Positions 22,485 to 33,930 of a stretch of 64,000 nt of DNA are shown piece by piece. The first letter of the stretch is position 1. Every line of letters begins with the position of its first letter. A model generated the notes under the pieces. That model saw only the letters and a program-made list of their open reading frames with translations, had not been told where the DNA came from and ran no database searches. Made by a program: the position numbers and the translations under genes. This DNA comes from Ypsolopha sequella (Eukaryota > Arthropoda > Insecta > Lepidoptera > Ypsolophidae), in the NCBI GenBank assembly GCA_934047225.1, contig OW203989.1, positions 19,753,977 to 19,817,976 on the forward strand. The letters run 5' to 3'.

Positions 22485-23210
22485 CTAGCTTTTGCCCGCG
22501 GCTTCGCCCGCGTTGATTTAGTTTTTGTGTAGTCCTGTCGAATCTGTCAATCATTTTCGCACCAAAAATTTCATAGTACGTATTTGCCCTGTTGTTCTCA
22601 TGATCCCTTATTAGATCCCCAGATAATGTGTGTTAGAAATTAATTTATGGGATATAAAATTGCCTATGTATAATTTCAGGTTCTAACTAAGCTTGTACAA
22701 AGGTTCAAACCAATCGGTTGAGTGGGTACGGTACGGTGTAAAGGAGTTAAACTAGCGATATTGCCATCGAGAGAATCTACTCAAGCTGTTCGATTATTTA
22801 CACAACTCGAGCAGTTCGAGCAACTGATTTGTTGTTTACTCGAGAGTTATGCCGAGTGGTTAGATACTACCTACTTGAAATAAGAAGATACTTAGTACAG
22901 AAACAACGTTATTTAAACAATATAATATTCATTACTTTTATCAATCACATACGGCAAAGGGTTTGGTTTCTGTAGATAAAATCGAACAAACTTTATTCTA
23001 CAACATTTCCGAAAAACCTGAAATGAATATTATAGATTATGAAAAATACTCGATTATTGCCATCGCTAAGTAAAACATCACTTTTCTATGGGAATTTGAC
23101 ACTCCTAGGTCATATTTGTGCAGTTTCAGCTCAGTCGGTTTAGTAGTTACGGCGTAAAGGAGTAACAAGCATATATCCATTCATACATCTAATCTTTCGC
23201 ATTTAAAATA
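22485..23210 (+). repeat. Dispersed repeat of the GCTTTTGCCCGCGGCTTCGC type
   Basis: Begins CTAGCTTTTGCCCGCGGCTT and runs through CCAATCGGTTGAGTGGGTAC, GTAAAGGAGTTAA (22739), a second CAGTCGGTTTAGTAGTTACG and CGTAAAGGAGTAACAAGCAT (23150). The two GTAAAGGAGT blocks suggest two overlapping or tandem copies. The start is shared with 33784. The motif is among the most abundant repeats I know from Lepidoptera; the first 20 codons of its frame (LAFARGFARVDLV) are a common spurious peptide. Confidence 0.7.
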
Positions 23211-23357
23211 CTAGTAGTTTGCCCCGAACTGTGTACTTGCGGACCCCAACCTCATTGACCTTCGACCGATTTGGCTCAAGTTCAAACTTAAAAAATATTT
23301 TGGTCTCATTTACACGCTTACCAAATTACATGACGGTCCGATCAACGATACTCGAGT

Positions 23358-23532
23358 CACAAAATAACCACTTATAGAATGTTTACTCCGAATAACTAGT
23401 GAAAACAGGCGCACGTACACATAGACGCGTACGTACGACGATCTCGGAGATACTCGGATGAATGCCAATACGAAATTCTGCCAAGATCATCATATATACG
23501 CGTCTATGCTTGTGTGCGTCTGTTTTCGCTCC
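23358..23532 (+). repeat. Dispersed repeat with inner palindrome, copy 1 (partner 58351-58486)
   Basis: CACAAAATAACCACTTAYAG, AACAGGCGCACG, CACATAGACGCGTACGTACG and GAATGCCAATACG occur in the same order in both. The ends of the inner part are inverse to each other (AGACGCGT with ACGCGTCT, AACAGGCGCAC with GTGCGTCTGTT). (CATA)n follows at about 23593-23613. Confidence 0.7.
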
Positions 23533-25002
23533 GTCGTCAAGTCGGCCTTCTGGTAGTATCTATTTTTTGCTCAAGTTATCGTCGAACAAACATTCATACA
23601 TACATACATACCTACATATAAATACAAACACCGGACTGTTGAAGTAGATACGGGTAACTTCGCTCGTTTCGCTCGCTCGGTCAATTATAGCGGGATACAT
23701 CCGAGCCCTGATCAGCGGACTTATTATGTATTTCTAGTTGCCAACTGTACCGGGTGTCTATCATCAAAAATATATATTTACTATCGAATTCCGATTGTCT
23801 AAGGAAATGTTCGCACTTGAAATGACAGCACAGTTCGTAAAAAGTTCGATACCCACTAAGAGCAAATTTGAAAGTTCAGTTTTTATCTATGTTTTTGATT
23901 TTAGGCACTCGGTCCAGTTGGCAACCAAAGATACAGAATAGGGGGGCTGGACTGCGATCTATTGTTTAACTATTGTTTTAGCGAATTCAGAGAGTAAACA
24001 ATTCAATCAAAAAGTTTTTTGGGGTCTTCAATATTTTGTGAAATATTGCACAAAACGTGCACTATTCAACAGCTATGCAAATGTACGTAATTGCCCGTGA
24101 TTTCACTAAAGTGCATGACTGCAATCAACGTTTTTGTAGCGGAAATATGTATGTTTAAACATAAAGCATTCTCCTCCGATTAACTTGTGATGCAGTGTGC
24201 ATGCTTTTTTACCAACAATATTTTTCATTATCAATCATCAAACCAATATGTTTCTAAATTAGTTTATGTTAGAAGAGAGTAAAGAAAGATATATATATAC
24301 GATTAACAAAAAAATACAAGTCCAGGCATTGATTGGTCATTTTATAGTCTGATAGAAATACTATTAAAATCATTTGAAAAAATCATTTAGTTTAAAATAA
24401 TTAAAAACATATTTTTGTTCACTTTTCTTACCGATTTTAGTCGAAGACTAGATACTGATAAATCATGTGAATAACTTAAAGTGAGAAAAAAAATTACGGA
24501 TCACTTTTGCAAACGATCATATGTTCAAAAAAGCATACTCATGATTTTATTACAATTTGAATTAAAAGTTATTGCATACCCATTTCTATCGGTCTAATAA
24601 ACTAGTATGTAATGATACGATACTGATATCGGCCGACCTCTACGAAGGTTGCGCCCATTTCACGTTTCAACATAATAATCTACAGAACCACAAGGCTCTT
24701 TTGGTGCGTGGATTGGTTGTGTCCAAAATCGGAACTAACGCTGATAGCATATCCCTTGTTCACAGCTGCGCTCCCCTGTCACTGTCATCCACGCGCCAAA
24801 AGATCCTTGTAGCATCTGTTATCCTTTATCTGTTAATGACAGTAAACTTAGAGCTCATTATGGGCTTGTACTAGACAGACCACACCACGGCCTCTCACCT
24901 GACCAATCAACAAGCGACTACTTTCATAAATCTCAGAACAATATAGTTCTGAGCCATAAACCTACCCCTACCTCCATCAAATCTTAATTAACAGGTGAAT
25001 AC
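23533..25002. other. Unclassified sequence
   Basis: Holds CGCTCGTTTCGCTCGCTCGG near 23662, a low-complexity repeat-end motif, and otherwise no supported gene or paired repeat. Confidence 0.4.
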
Positions 25003-26388
25003 ACGAAATCTGGGTCAGGGAATATTCGTCCTTCAAAGTTCGTCCTCTTTTCTATTTTTGGGAAAATTCGTCCCCTTGACTCAAGCAGGGTAAATTCGTC
25101 CCTCAACTTATAACATATATAACCGTTAGATACTTTAAAATATTATTGATTCTCGATATACAATAAAAGTGAAAACTAAAAGCAGAATAACATAAAAGTA
25201 AATATTGTTTCTGTATTAAAGTGTGAAACAATTGTTAGTCTAGATGTAATTTCTAAACATAACCTTTTCAAGAACACTGTATTTTTTTGTGAACTGCGGC
25301 GGGCCACGCACTAAAAGCTTTCCAAAAAAAGCCGACCCAAACAAAGGACTTTAATGCCAGTGACGAGTAAATGTACCACTACATTGAACACGAATAACAA
25401 ATCGCAAATTGGTATACAAGCAAGCCATTTGGTACACATGAACTTAAAGTCCTAATAATCATTTTGGCCGACAGTTCCTGAAAAAAAAATCCCTTGAGGT
25501 ATTATGAACCCCCTTAACCTTTTGTATGGAAGTTTACATTTTTTTTTTCTAAAAAAAATGTGTGGGGTATCAAATAAAAGGGCTTCTTAAGCTGGTTGTA
25601 AAAATATACAACATTGTTATATTTCAGCGGTTCCAGCAAGAATTTGCGTTTTTTTTTTACAAGTTTCAATTTGTACTCCATCCCTTAATGAGAGCGAACT
25701 GATTTTACACATTAGCGAGTTACGAGTATTTCCGCACTATATAATCTATAATTTTAAAATCACGAATATTTTACCTTTTGTGACTGATAGTAATCGATTT
25801 TCCGGATTTGTAAAAACATATTGAGAAATAATTATAACGGCCAAACTACAACTTTTAGCTAAGAGCAATGTCTACCATTAGTTTGCTTTATACATAAATA
25901 TATATTTAATGATATTACAATAGCTATAAAATAATTGGCTTTTCCATAGCCGTGATACCAGCCGTAAATTTCTAAAATAATCTAATATCAGCTATTACGC
26001 TTAAGGAAATTCCAATTATTTTGAAGCTAACATAATTTCATTAAAAATACGTTTATGCATATAGTTAACTTTTACTATCCAATGCTCTTAGCTAGTAATT
26101 TTATTTTAGCCGTTATAATTATTTCTTTATATTTTGTTACAAATCCGGTGAATCGACCTTTAATAATAGTAGTTAATTCATATTAAAAGAAATAGTAATT
26201 TAGGTATATCCATTGTAGAGACAAAGGGTATGAATCAACATGCAAAAAGAAGACAATTTTTCACATTATGAATATATTTTTAAAAGAGGGACAAATTTTC
26301 ACCGAAAATAAATACTTTTAGGGACGAATTTAAATTGGGCCGAATTTCCTGGAGGACAAATTTTCCCTGCCCCGAAATTTCACGATCG
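25003..26388. mobile_element. Non-autonomous element with long TIRs rich in ATTCGTCC motifs
   Basis: The left end (GAAATCTGGGTCAGGGAA) is the near-inverse of the right end (TTCCCTGCCCCGAAATTTC at about 26363-26381). Inside both ends the motif AATTCGTCC or its inverse GGACGAATT is spaced through about 100 bases (left at 25028, 25043, 25070, 25096; right at 26292, 26322 and 26353 in variant form), like subterminal transposase-binding repeats. No transposase is encoded. A different MITE (25793-26160) is nested within it. Confidence 0.65.
25793..26160. mobile_element. Palindromic MITE, CCGTATTTGTTACAAAATA family, copy 2 (nested)
   Basis: Left end ATCGATTTTCCGGATTTGT, right end ACAAATCCGGTGAATCGA. 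Inner blocks ATAACGGCCAAACTACAACT and TTAGCTAAGAGCAAT match copy 1 at 7680-8024, and their inverse is in the right arm. It lies entirely inside the 25003-26388 element, so it inserted later. Confidence 0.7.
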
Positions 26389-26429
26389 GAACACTCTGAT
26401 CTAATAACGCTACCTGGTAGTCTGCTACT

Positions 26430-26467
26430 GAACCGGTCAAGTGCGAGTCAGACTCGCGCGCCTAGAG
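26430..26467 (+). repeat. End fragment of the CCGGCCAAGTGCGAGTC family
   Basis: GAACCGGTCAAGTGCGAGTC then AGACTCGCGCG; the body of the family is not present downstream. Confidence 0.55.
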
Positions 26468-27837
26468 CACTGAATTTCGTCAGTTTTAGGGAAAGTGAGG
26501 AAAATTATTCAAAATCTTGCTGTTTATGATAACTAAAAAGAATAATTTGTTTGTTTGTTTTGTTTATTTAATTGGTTTGTTTTCGTGTATTTTTAACCAC
26601 TATATTTTTTTCTGTAGTTTTTACGTTATCATTATGTTTTTGTCTTCATATTTTTCGGTACTCTAGTTTCAGAAATAAGGGGGGGGACATAATTATTTCT
26701 GTGGTTTCTCAAATATTTCTCGAAATCGCTGTAAGTAAATATAGCAAAACTGTACATTTTTTTACTTAGCTTTTTAATAGCTACAATTAGGTTATGTTTA
26801 CTTTTTATAGTTCTTTATATTTCTCGTTTGTGATGATTTCATTTTATCATTACAGTTTTCCTGAAATTGTCACATAACTTTCAATTAATTGGGATATTTT
26901 TCATATTTTTTAGTTTACAAGTTTCGGTGACTGCGTCTGAGTAAAAAAAAAACAGTTGTGACGTGAAATATCGACCATTTCGCACTAGCATCAAAATGTA
27001 CTTTATTGAGAGCACACTTCCTAGTTATTATGTAAACCCGCAGGCAACGGCCAATCTAAATCATCAGCAAAGTACATGTATCATTTCAGACCATGTGTAT
27101 ATTTAACGGGAGAAGTGGGAGGCATAAAATTTTAATTTACATATATTCGGGCGGCGCGTCAGAACTGCGAGGTTTTGGAGCTCACAATTAATTAAATCAT
27201 ACACGGAATTGATGCGTATTGCGGGGGCTGTGAAATTGCTGGTTTGGGGATTTTTTATTTGATTTGTAAGTACATGTTGAAACTGGTTGAAACTGGTTTC
27301 CACAAATTCAAGCAGAACGCTTGCCGTTTGTGTGGAGTGCTGAATTGGACTACTTACATTTTTTTGGAACCATACATTCGGTAAAAGACAAGAATTTCAA
27401 TTTAATCATTATTCAAAAATTGGTGTGACGTCGACCGAAGCGAGGAGCTTGTTGTCCTTTAATCATTGAATCATGGAACCAAACGCAATTCTAGGATATA
27501 AATATAATTTATTAGTAAGCCATTTTCAACCGATTAAAAAGTTTTTACAGTTTATATGTCGCAGGCAAATGGTAAAATTCGGGATTTTACAAACGGTGCG
27601 GCGTCGTCAGTTTCTAAACGCTCACTATTAACGTAGAATTCGGAATTTTCTAATTTGCCTAGGCATATAGTTATTCTGTTAGAACTATTAAGAGTCACCT
27701 CGCTCCGATCCGCTTCGCTCGTATTAAAATAGGTACTACGAATACTACGCACATAAATTCAGAAAAACTAATTGGTGCAAGCTTGACCATGGACTATTCT
27801 ACCACATTCTACCACTTTTTTGCTTTTAAAAGCTACT
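26468..27837. other. Unclassified sequence
   Basis: No supported gene. Short GC-rich repeat-like motifs at about 27421-27445 and 27693-27720 (GAGTCACCTCGCTCCG, CCGCTTCGCTCG). Confidence 0.4.
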
Positions 27838-28010
27838 AAAGCCGATTCTAAAGGCTTTAACTTTAGTTTTACTGCTGTCAAAACTTGAATTTTTCCAAAG
27901 TAGTTTATATTCTAATTTTAACACTTAAGGACTGTTTTGCAATGAAGAAAATTTAGTTTTGACAGCACTATAACCAAAATTGAAGCCTTGAGAATTGACT
28001 TTAATATTAC
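27838..28010. mobile_element. Diverged foldback element
   Basis: AAAGCCGATTCTAAAGGCTTT, TTTTACTGCTGTCAAAAC (left) against GTTTTGACAGCACTATAAC and AAGCCTTGAGAATTGACTTT (right); arms are imperfect. Confidence 0.5.
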
Positions 28011-28279
28011 AATAATTGAATTATCATATCACGGCTCTAACTAATAACTACGACATACTATGTATGCTTATACATGCGTATATGTATAAGAGTAGGCATG
28101 CGCTAAACCAGTAAACTGATTTTGATTAAATTTTTAAGCTTTGTGTAAGCCTTGTTCAATTTATGCCACGGTAAAATATAATAAAAATCGGTTCCGTAGT
28201 CAAAAGTTCTATTGTTAAAAGTACCAACATCATAGCGCCAACTGAAAAGAAGGAAGTTGGCCAAATGGTTATTTATTAT

Positions 28280-28620
28280 TTTTCAATGCAAGTACTCGTA
28301 AAGGCCCACATCAAAACCGAACAGAAAGTCGATTATTTTGCCCTAGGGCTTTATTATTAGTTTTTATTTATTTACGAGAAGTTGGCTAACCTACAACCTT
28401 TCCTGTGTACCATAAATGTTATACTTTTTTTCGACTGTTTAACGGCTCTGGACAGTCCTTTTGAGCCAATCATAATTTAAAGTTCACAAGATTATATTTG
28501 TTTTATTTCCTCACAGTCTGCATTGAAAAACGTAGTATGATACACGGGCGTAAGAGCAATAAATTACTCGGTTACGTTTAAAACCGTAATTTATTCCTTT
28601 TCGCCCTGGTAGCATAAACT
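28280..28620 (+). repeat. Dispersed repeat TCAATGCAAGTGCTCGTAAA, copy 1
   Basis: Shares with copies 36221-36606 (minus), 38831-39200 and 56091-56447 the order: CAATGCAAGTRCTCGTAAAG, TTTTGCCCTAGGGCTTT, GTTGGCTAACCTRCAACC, TTTAACGGCTCTGGA, CCTTTTGAGCCAAYCATAAT, TGAAAAACGTAGTATGATAC, AATAAATTACTCGGTTAC, ATTTATTCCTTTTCGCCCT. No coding capacity. A short inverse match near the two ends of the second half (GTAATTTATTCC with AATAAATTAC) hints at foldback origin. Confidence 0.85.
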
Positions 28621-29163
28621 ACTATAAGGGCTTGCAGTCGGTGCAGTTTTTCATAAAAACTGTTTTGCTAGCGACTGAACGTTCCATTCTTGTCAGTCGT
28701 CAGAAATGATACATTTATTGAATAATTTTCTTTGTTCCGTTTTAATTTCCATCCAATGATGGATCTCGTTATAATTAATATTTGTATTACTCGTTTTTCA
28801 ACGTTGAAAAGCCTGGTACAAAACTGACACTTCAGTATAAAAGTTAAATAATGAAATGGGAATTTAATTATGATTAAATAACTTTGTAGGTTGACACGAT
28901 TTTATAAATAGTCATTTAAATACTCGCAGGATTGCTCAGTTATTATTTTTGGTCTTTAGCCTGAATTACCTGATTGTGAAATCTTTCACATTATCAACAA
29001 TATTTATTTTTATATCTTTTTTGTTTTTTTTTTATTATTAAAATTGGGCTTACGCTTGGCCTATACCGTCTGAGACCTATTGAAATAGTATTTACACGTG
29101 TATACCTTCTAAAAAAGATAACTCAGTTCGTCTCCACCTGAGAGGACGTATTGAAGTAGCATT
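28621..29163. other. Unclassified sequence
   Basis: Nothing recognisable. Confidence 0.35.
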
Positions 29164-29627
29164 TATACACAGGCTGCTTGGAAATTCGACCTATTCCTTG
29201 AAAGGGGTTATACTAGAGATCATTTCCAACAAATTAATTCCTATCAACTAGATGTCGGAAATGAATGGTCTCCGAGTTTCGAAGGTTTTTATGTTATTTT
29301 TCAAACTTTGAGACTAACAACCAATAATAAATAATTTAAAAATAACTATTCCTCTCTCAGCACTTATTTACCATATTTCTGATCAATGATAGATGAGTGA
29401 TCATTTATAAAAAAAATACATGACCTCAATTCCCATAATTTCAGAAATAAAAGGTCTTAAGTGGAAAGGAAAACCTTTTTTATTTTGTAATTTTTGAAAT
29501 ATCGACGTGTTTTACTCGAAAAAAATTTATCATTTTCGACCACTAGTTGATAGGCATTATTTGTTGGAAATGATCTCTAGTATAACCCCTGTCAAGGAAT
29601 AGGTCGAATTTCTAAGCACCCTGTATA
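29164..29627. mobile_element. Foldback MITE with arms of about 65 bases
   Basis: Left CTTGGAAATTCGACCTATTC, CTTGAAAGGGGTTATACTAG, AGATCATTTCCAACAAAT is inverse to right ATTTGTTGGAAATGATCTCT, AGTATAACCCCTGTCAAGGA, ATAGGTCGAATTTCTAAGCA. Inner blocks (ATCAACTAGATGTCGG with CGACCACTAGTTGAT) extend the pairing. No frame. Confidence 0.75.
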
Positions 29628-29631
29628 CGCT

Positions 29632-29805
29632 GCCAGGTGACGGGCAGCGGCGTCACTGGTGCGAGGGTTACGGCACCACGCTCACCGACCCGCCTGCCCA
29701 GCGTGTGTGAGTAAAGGCATTACTTCCAGGAAGACTACCAAGGGTGGGGAAATCTTGGAAAGGCCTCTCCAGCAGTGGACAGCAGGCTAATAGATGGAGA
29801 TGATA
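29632..29805 (+). mobile_element. 5'-truncated retroposon 3' end, copy 1 (partner 53590-53775)
   Basis: GGCAGCGGCGTCACTGRTGC, GAGGGTTNCGGCACC, CCGCCTGCCCAGCGTGTGTG, GGAAAGGC and CAGTGGAC occur in the same order in both copies, and both end in a purine-rich GATGG/GATGA type tail. This is the usual look of a LINE (or LINE-mobilised) 3' end. Confidence 0.6.
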
Positions 29806-30220
29806 AGGATCACCAGGGCTCGTGTGCCTCCTTGCACAGATAAAAAAGTGAGCTAATTCCATTTTTAAAATATTTATGATGTCAACTCACTCTAATTTTA
29901 ATTAATTAAAGCAAAGTTCGGAACACTGTTGTTAAATGAAGTTATCTAAGTTGAAGATAGTTAAGAGGGTGTGATGGTGAGCCTGCCAAGGACACACGGC
30001 ACCATTTGGGCTTAAGCCAGTCTCGGTTAGACCACTCCAAGTGAGCTAACTTCTTTGTACGATGTTAATATATATTTTGTGAAATATTTCTAAAGTTCGC
30101 AAAATAATATTATAAAAACATTTTAAGCTCACCAAATCATTAATGCCCCTAAATTCCGATTTAAGATGAAAAAATTAGGACCTATAAAATTAAAAAACAT
30201 GATAGTGTTGCTGTTTCATC
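29806..30220. other. Unclassified sequence
   Basis: Nothing recognisable. Confidence 0.35.
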
Positions 30221-30633
30221 TTTTTTAGGGTCCCTTGGTAAAATTGTAGGGAACACGAAACCCTTATGATGTGACTCGTGTGTCTGTCTCTATCTCTGTC
30301 TGTCATAATTACTTTTCGCTGAAACAGGAAGAGCTATCATCAACTTGTAAGAATCAGTTACAAAGCTCACCGAAAAATCAGAAAAACAGGAAAATAAAAT
30401 AGAAAAACTACAGCGATGTTTGAAATATGTGTATTCGAGAAATATAAAACTTAAAATATTAGTCTACTCCACTTCTATAAGCTTAAAAAAAGGTAATTTA
30501 TATTAAAACACTCTCAAAACTCTAATGAAGTCAAGATGGCGCTAGCTGTAAAATATCGTGATATTATTTTTCAGGCATTGTACGAAACCATCGGCCCGAG
30601 ATTTAATTCCACTCGCACTTGACCGTTTTTTAG
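30221..30633. mobile_element. Diverged copy of the CCGGCCAAGTGCGAGTC family
   Basis: Starts TTTTTTAGGGTCCCTTGGTA, has a CTGTCTCTATCTCTGTCTGT stretch, and ends CCACTCGCACTTGACCGTTT. The end matches the right ends of the copies at 1114 and 37482. Confidence 0.6.
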
Positions 30634-31034
30634 GAAGACAGATTTTTTTTTTTTAAATATCAAAATATTTGTCTTTCTACTCAAAATTGTATCTACCGGA
30701 GCGTTGTTTGCTAAACGCGAATAATGAAAGAAATTTAATTCTTTGTAAAATATTGTCAGGTTTTCTAACGGTAAACCAAACAAAGAAAGCAAAGAGATTA
30801 AAAAAATGGTTTCCATAAACTACAATTAATCAAGATGTATATTTTTATTAGGGATATATTTATTTGCACATCAAAAATACAATTTTGCACAGTAAATTGG
30901 CCATCAGAAATCCTTCAGCGCAGAAGAGAGACGGTAGGTAGGTTAGAAGGTTAGGTATGGGAGTTGCGGAACGTAGTAAACGTGGTAATTTTTTTATGAC
31001 AACCTAGAAATCCTATATGAGCACAGTGAGCAAG
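30634..31034. other. Unclassified sequence
   Basis: Nothing recognisable; bases 31027-31034 are the left target copy of the next element. Confidence 0.35.
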
Positions 31035-31873
31035 CAGGCCCGTAGCCAAGAGTACGCCAGGGCAGGCTTAGGCTGCCCAGGAAAATGTTGAGCCGCCCTA
31101 GCCGCTATCCAGAGCTCGCTAAAGCTTTCGAAATTTCGAGTTAATCATAAAAAATTAAACTAAGCATTTTTAACCAGAGGATCGATTCAGAGAACAAGGA
31201 ATAGTTTTGTCTGGAAACGCGGCTGGGCCTTTAACTCCGCCATGGATGCTTTACCTGGGAATTAAATAAGAGATCAAGAATGAATGTCGAACAGAAACGC
31301 TGCTTGGCGTTCAGCTTCGTCAAACACACTTAACCAGAGGATCAAAAATCAGTCATAAAAAATTACTTCGTTTGCGTTAAAATGCGGCTCAAAACGCGGC
31401 TCGGCCATCGGCTTCGCCAAAGACAATTTGCCACAGGATCAATTCAGAGAACTCGCCAAAGAGACTACCTGGGGATCAAATAAACGCACCAAAAACAATC
31501 CAAACCAGAGCCAAATAACTAAAAATGTATTTATTTATTTATTTATTTATTTATTATCACCAATAGAACACTATCCTTACAGCTAAGCCAATGCGATAGT
31601 GAACATGAACATTATATATAGTATACCTACTATATATCTATACTTACAAATAACTATATTACAAACAACACATTAGAAACAAAGCATATACAATTTTATA
31701 ACACGACAACAACAACAACAGGCAAAATAATGACAGATACTAAAGGAATACACAAAAACTAAATAAACGCGGGTGAAGCCGCAGGAGAAAGCTATTACTG
31801 GATAATTTCAGCTTACAGCCTACCTTGATTTTTTCTGAGCCTGTCCTAATTACACAGTCTGGCTACGGCCCTG
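31035..31873. mobile_element. hAT-like non-autonomous element with 8-bp target duplication
   Basis: Left end CAGGCCCGTAGCCAAGA and right end TCTGGCTACGGCCCTG are inverse TIRs of about 16 bases. They are flanked by TGAGCAAG (31027-31034) and TGCGCAAG (31874-31881), 7 of 8 alike; an 8-bp duplication and CAG-type ends fit hAT. The 839-bp interior has no transposase. It contains a (TTTA)n run at 31527-31555, (CAA)n at about 31706, and near-repeats of 'AACGCGGCTCGGCC' at about 31212, 31299 and 31392. The same ends frame 43699-51410. Confidence 0.7.
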
Positions 31874-31881
31874 TGCGCAAG

Positions 31882-32365
31882 TCAGTATTTTTTTGATGTG
31901 TAGTTAGTATTTTTGATAGAACACTGTAGTAGCATTTTTAGCATTTTCTGTTGTGCGTTTATACACCACCCTTTTTATTATTTGCCTTTATTTTTCATCA
32001 CACATCTCTTTTAAACAAACATTTTACGTTAAAAGTAAAACCATGCATTTCAGGGTTAAGAAATTCTCAATCCAATTTAGGTAAAAAGATCTCCTTTTAC
32101 AAACGGAAAGCATTCTAAATATTTTATTTGTGAAAATTTCAAGAATTACAGACCTCTTGTTTCAATCATACTGTTAATCCATCAGGGGCTTAAGAAATTA
32201 TTCGTTGTCCCATCATTTGTTATCTAAAAATAAAAGGAACAAGACACTGCGGAATAATACCGAACCCTTCTGCTGTCTGGCTTTAAAAGGCCCTTAATCT
32301 TAATCCAACCTAAGAACTGATTAAAATACTTTTTTGCGGGCAAAAAACTGTTTTGGGTTTAATTT
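31882..32365. other. Unclassified sequence
   Basis: Nothing recognisable. Confidence 0.35.
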
Positions 32366-32680
32366 GTTTTTTTTTTGCAGCCATTTTCGGCTGTAGATAA
32401 GGAAATAGGTACTTTGGTGTGAAAACTTTGTAAATTTTTCTCCAATTTTTCATCCTATAAATGAGAAAGTCTTTTGTCTATCGGTTTGTGATAAACTGCT
32501 ATATTTTTGAGCCGTTTACGATTTGTAATCAATCGGCAACAAATGTAAAAGCCCAAATATTTTTGAAAAAGTTCCTGCTTCGGTACATGATAGGCCTTAC
32601 CGACTGCGCTACCGAAGTTCGTATCTGGAACGACGAATTTTTCCACCATATGTGTACACCGTTTTTTTTTTTTTTTTTGT
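32366..32680 (-). repeat. Possible tRNA-like SINE on the minus strand
   Basis: On the minus strand TAGCGCAGTCGGTAAGGC at about 32617-32600 is a perfect A-box consensus, and a T10 run on the plus strand at 32368-32378 could be the poly(A) tail of a minus-strand insertion. A B-box is not clear, so the call is weak. A separate T17 run is at 32662-32678. Confidence 0.3.
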
Positions 32681-32786
32681 AGCTACTTGATATACCAGCT
32701 GGTCATTCACATACGAGGGCGTTATGTGATTTCACGCCATTCTCATTCTGAACAGAATTTTTTCTGAAATATTTGTGCTTTTAAAT

Positions 32787-32828
32787 GTGTTTCTGATTGA
32801 TTTCTAGTTTGTAATAATGCACTCTAAT
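32787..32828 (+). repeat. Short block inverted at 35103-35146
   Basis: TGTTTCTGATTGATTTCTAG, TTTGTAATAATGCACTCTAA is the near-inverse of TTAGAGTGCATTACAAACTA, GAAAATATCAATCAGAAACA at 35103-35146. They may be the outer ends of an older element of about 2.3 kb or separate copies. Confidence 0.45.
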
Positions 32829-33491
32829 AATAATCAGAGTATTCAAAGCGATGTATTTCGCAATAAAAACATATAATCTAAGTTATAGGTAACTATTTAC
32901 TCTATTAAATAAAACTTTTTATTGGCACTTTCCTTACGAATATTTTTGACAGAATTGGGGAAAAAAGAGCACACAGACATATACATACATAAACATAATA
33001 TATTTTGTACTCATAGCAGATTTGTGTAAATTTTAATTGTTTTGATATTGTTCTCAAGAGTTAGTAGGAGGACTAATCGTAAGTAGGACTTTTCACAAGG
33101 AGAAAAAAAATTTAAGTAGGTTCCTTAGGTCTCGCTTAGACTTTAAAAAATATTTTGAAAATATCTGACATTCTTGTCTGTCTGCTGACAAGACTAATTT
33201 AGTAAATATAATGCCAACCTATTTTACAAATGAGATTCCAAAGGAAATTCTAAGACCTTCCCTTTGTATAATTAGGCTTTACAGAAAGAATATTTTATTT
33301 TCAAAAGCCTATTACGATGTTAATTATGAATTAAAAAAAAAACAAATAATTTTAAGTGATACTCGTATATTGGAGGTACATTGTATTTCTCTTATCTAGT
33401 AAACAGGTAATTTTTTTTACATGCAATGTTATACTTACTGGTGGTCTGACATGGTTATTTAAACAGTATAAATATATAAAGAATATATAAT
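32829..33491. other. Unclassified AT-rich sequence
   Basis: No supported gene; an open frame at 33211-33399 has low-complexity composition. Confidence 0.35.
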
Positions 33492-33717
33492 ATAACTTTT
33501 TTCCGGAAAAGTAATCAGAAGGTCGAGTTTGACAATAAAGAAAATATGAAAAAATTTAAATAACACTTTGAAAAAAGAAAGTTTGTATGACGCCAGGGTA
33601 GGCACTGCCTACCCTAGAAAGAACATTTTCATACAAACTTTTTTTTTTCAAAGTGTTATTTTAATTTTTTTTATTGTCAAACTTGACTTCTTATTGCTTT
33701 TCCGGAAAAAAGTTATA
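33492..33717. mobile_element. Palindromic MITE, ends ATAACTTTTTTCCGGAAAAG
   Basis: Left end ATAACTTTTTTCCGGAAAAG is inverse to CTTTTCCGGAAAAAAGTTAT. Arms continue (GTTTGACAATAAAGAAAAT with ATTGTCAAAC, AACACTTTGAAAAAAG with TTTTTTCAAAGTGTT, AAGTTTGTATGA with TCATACAAACTT). The centre is itself a near-perfect palindrome, GGGTAGGCACTGCCTACCC, at 33597-33615. Confidence 0.85.
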
Positions 33718-33783
33718 TGCACGCCACTGATATATATGTATAGTATATATATAAATATTTATGATATAAGAATATTTATAGGA

Positions 33784-33930
33784 CACTAGCTTTTGCCCGC
33801 GGTATAGCCCGCGTTAAATTAGTTTTATAGTTTTGTTTAGTCTCATCGAATCAGTTAATATTTTTGCGACCAATAAGTTTATATTAGATACGTATTTGGC
33901 CTAAACCTCTGGTTTGGTAACCTTTATTAA
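33784..33930 (+). repeat. GCTTTTGCCCGCGG repeat, truncated copy
   Basis: Starts CTAGCTTTTGCCCGCGGTAT like 22485 and follows it for about 130 bases. Confidence 0.65.

Noticed and set aside
22230..22532. 100-codon frame as a host gene
   Set aside because: Its end (LAFARGFARVDLV) is translated GCTTTTGCCCGCGG repeat; only the middle patch is kept as a weak exon candidate.
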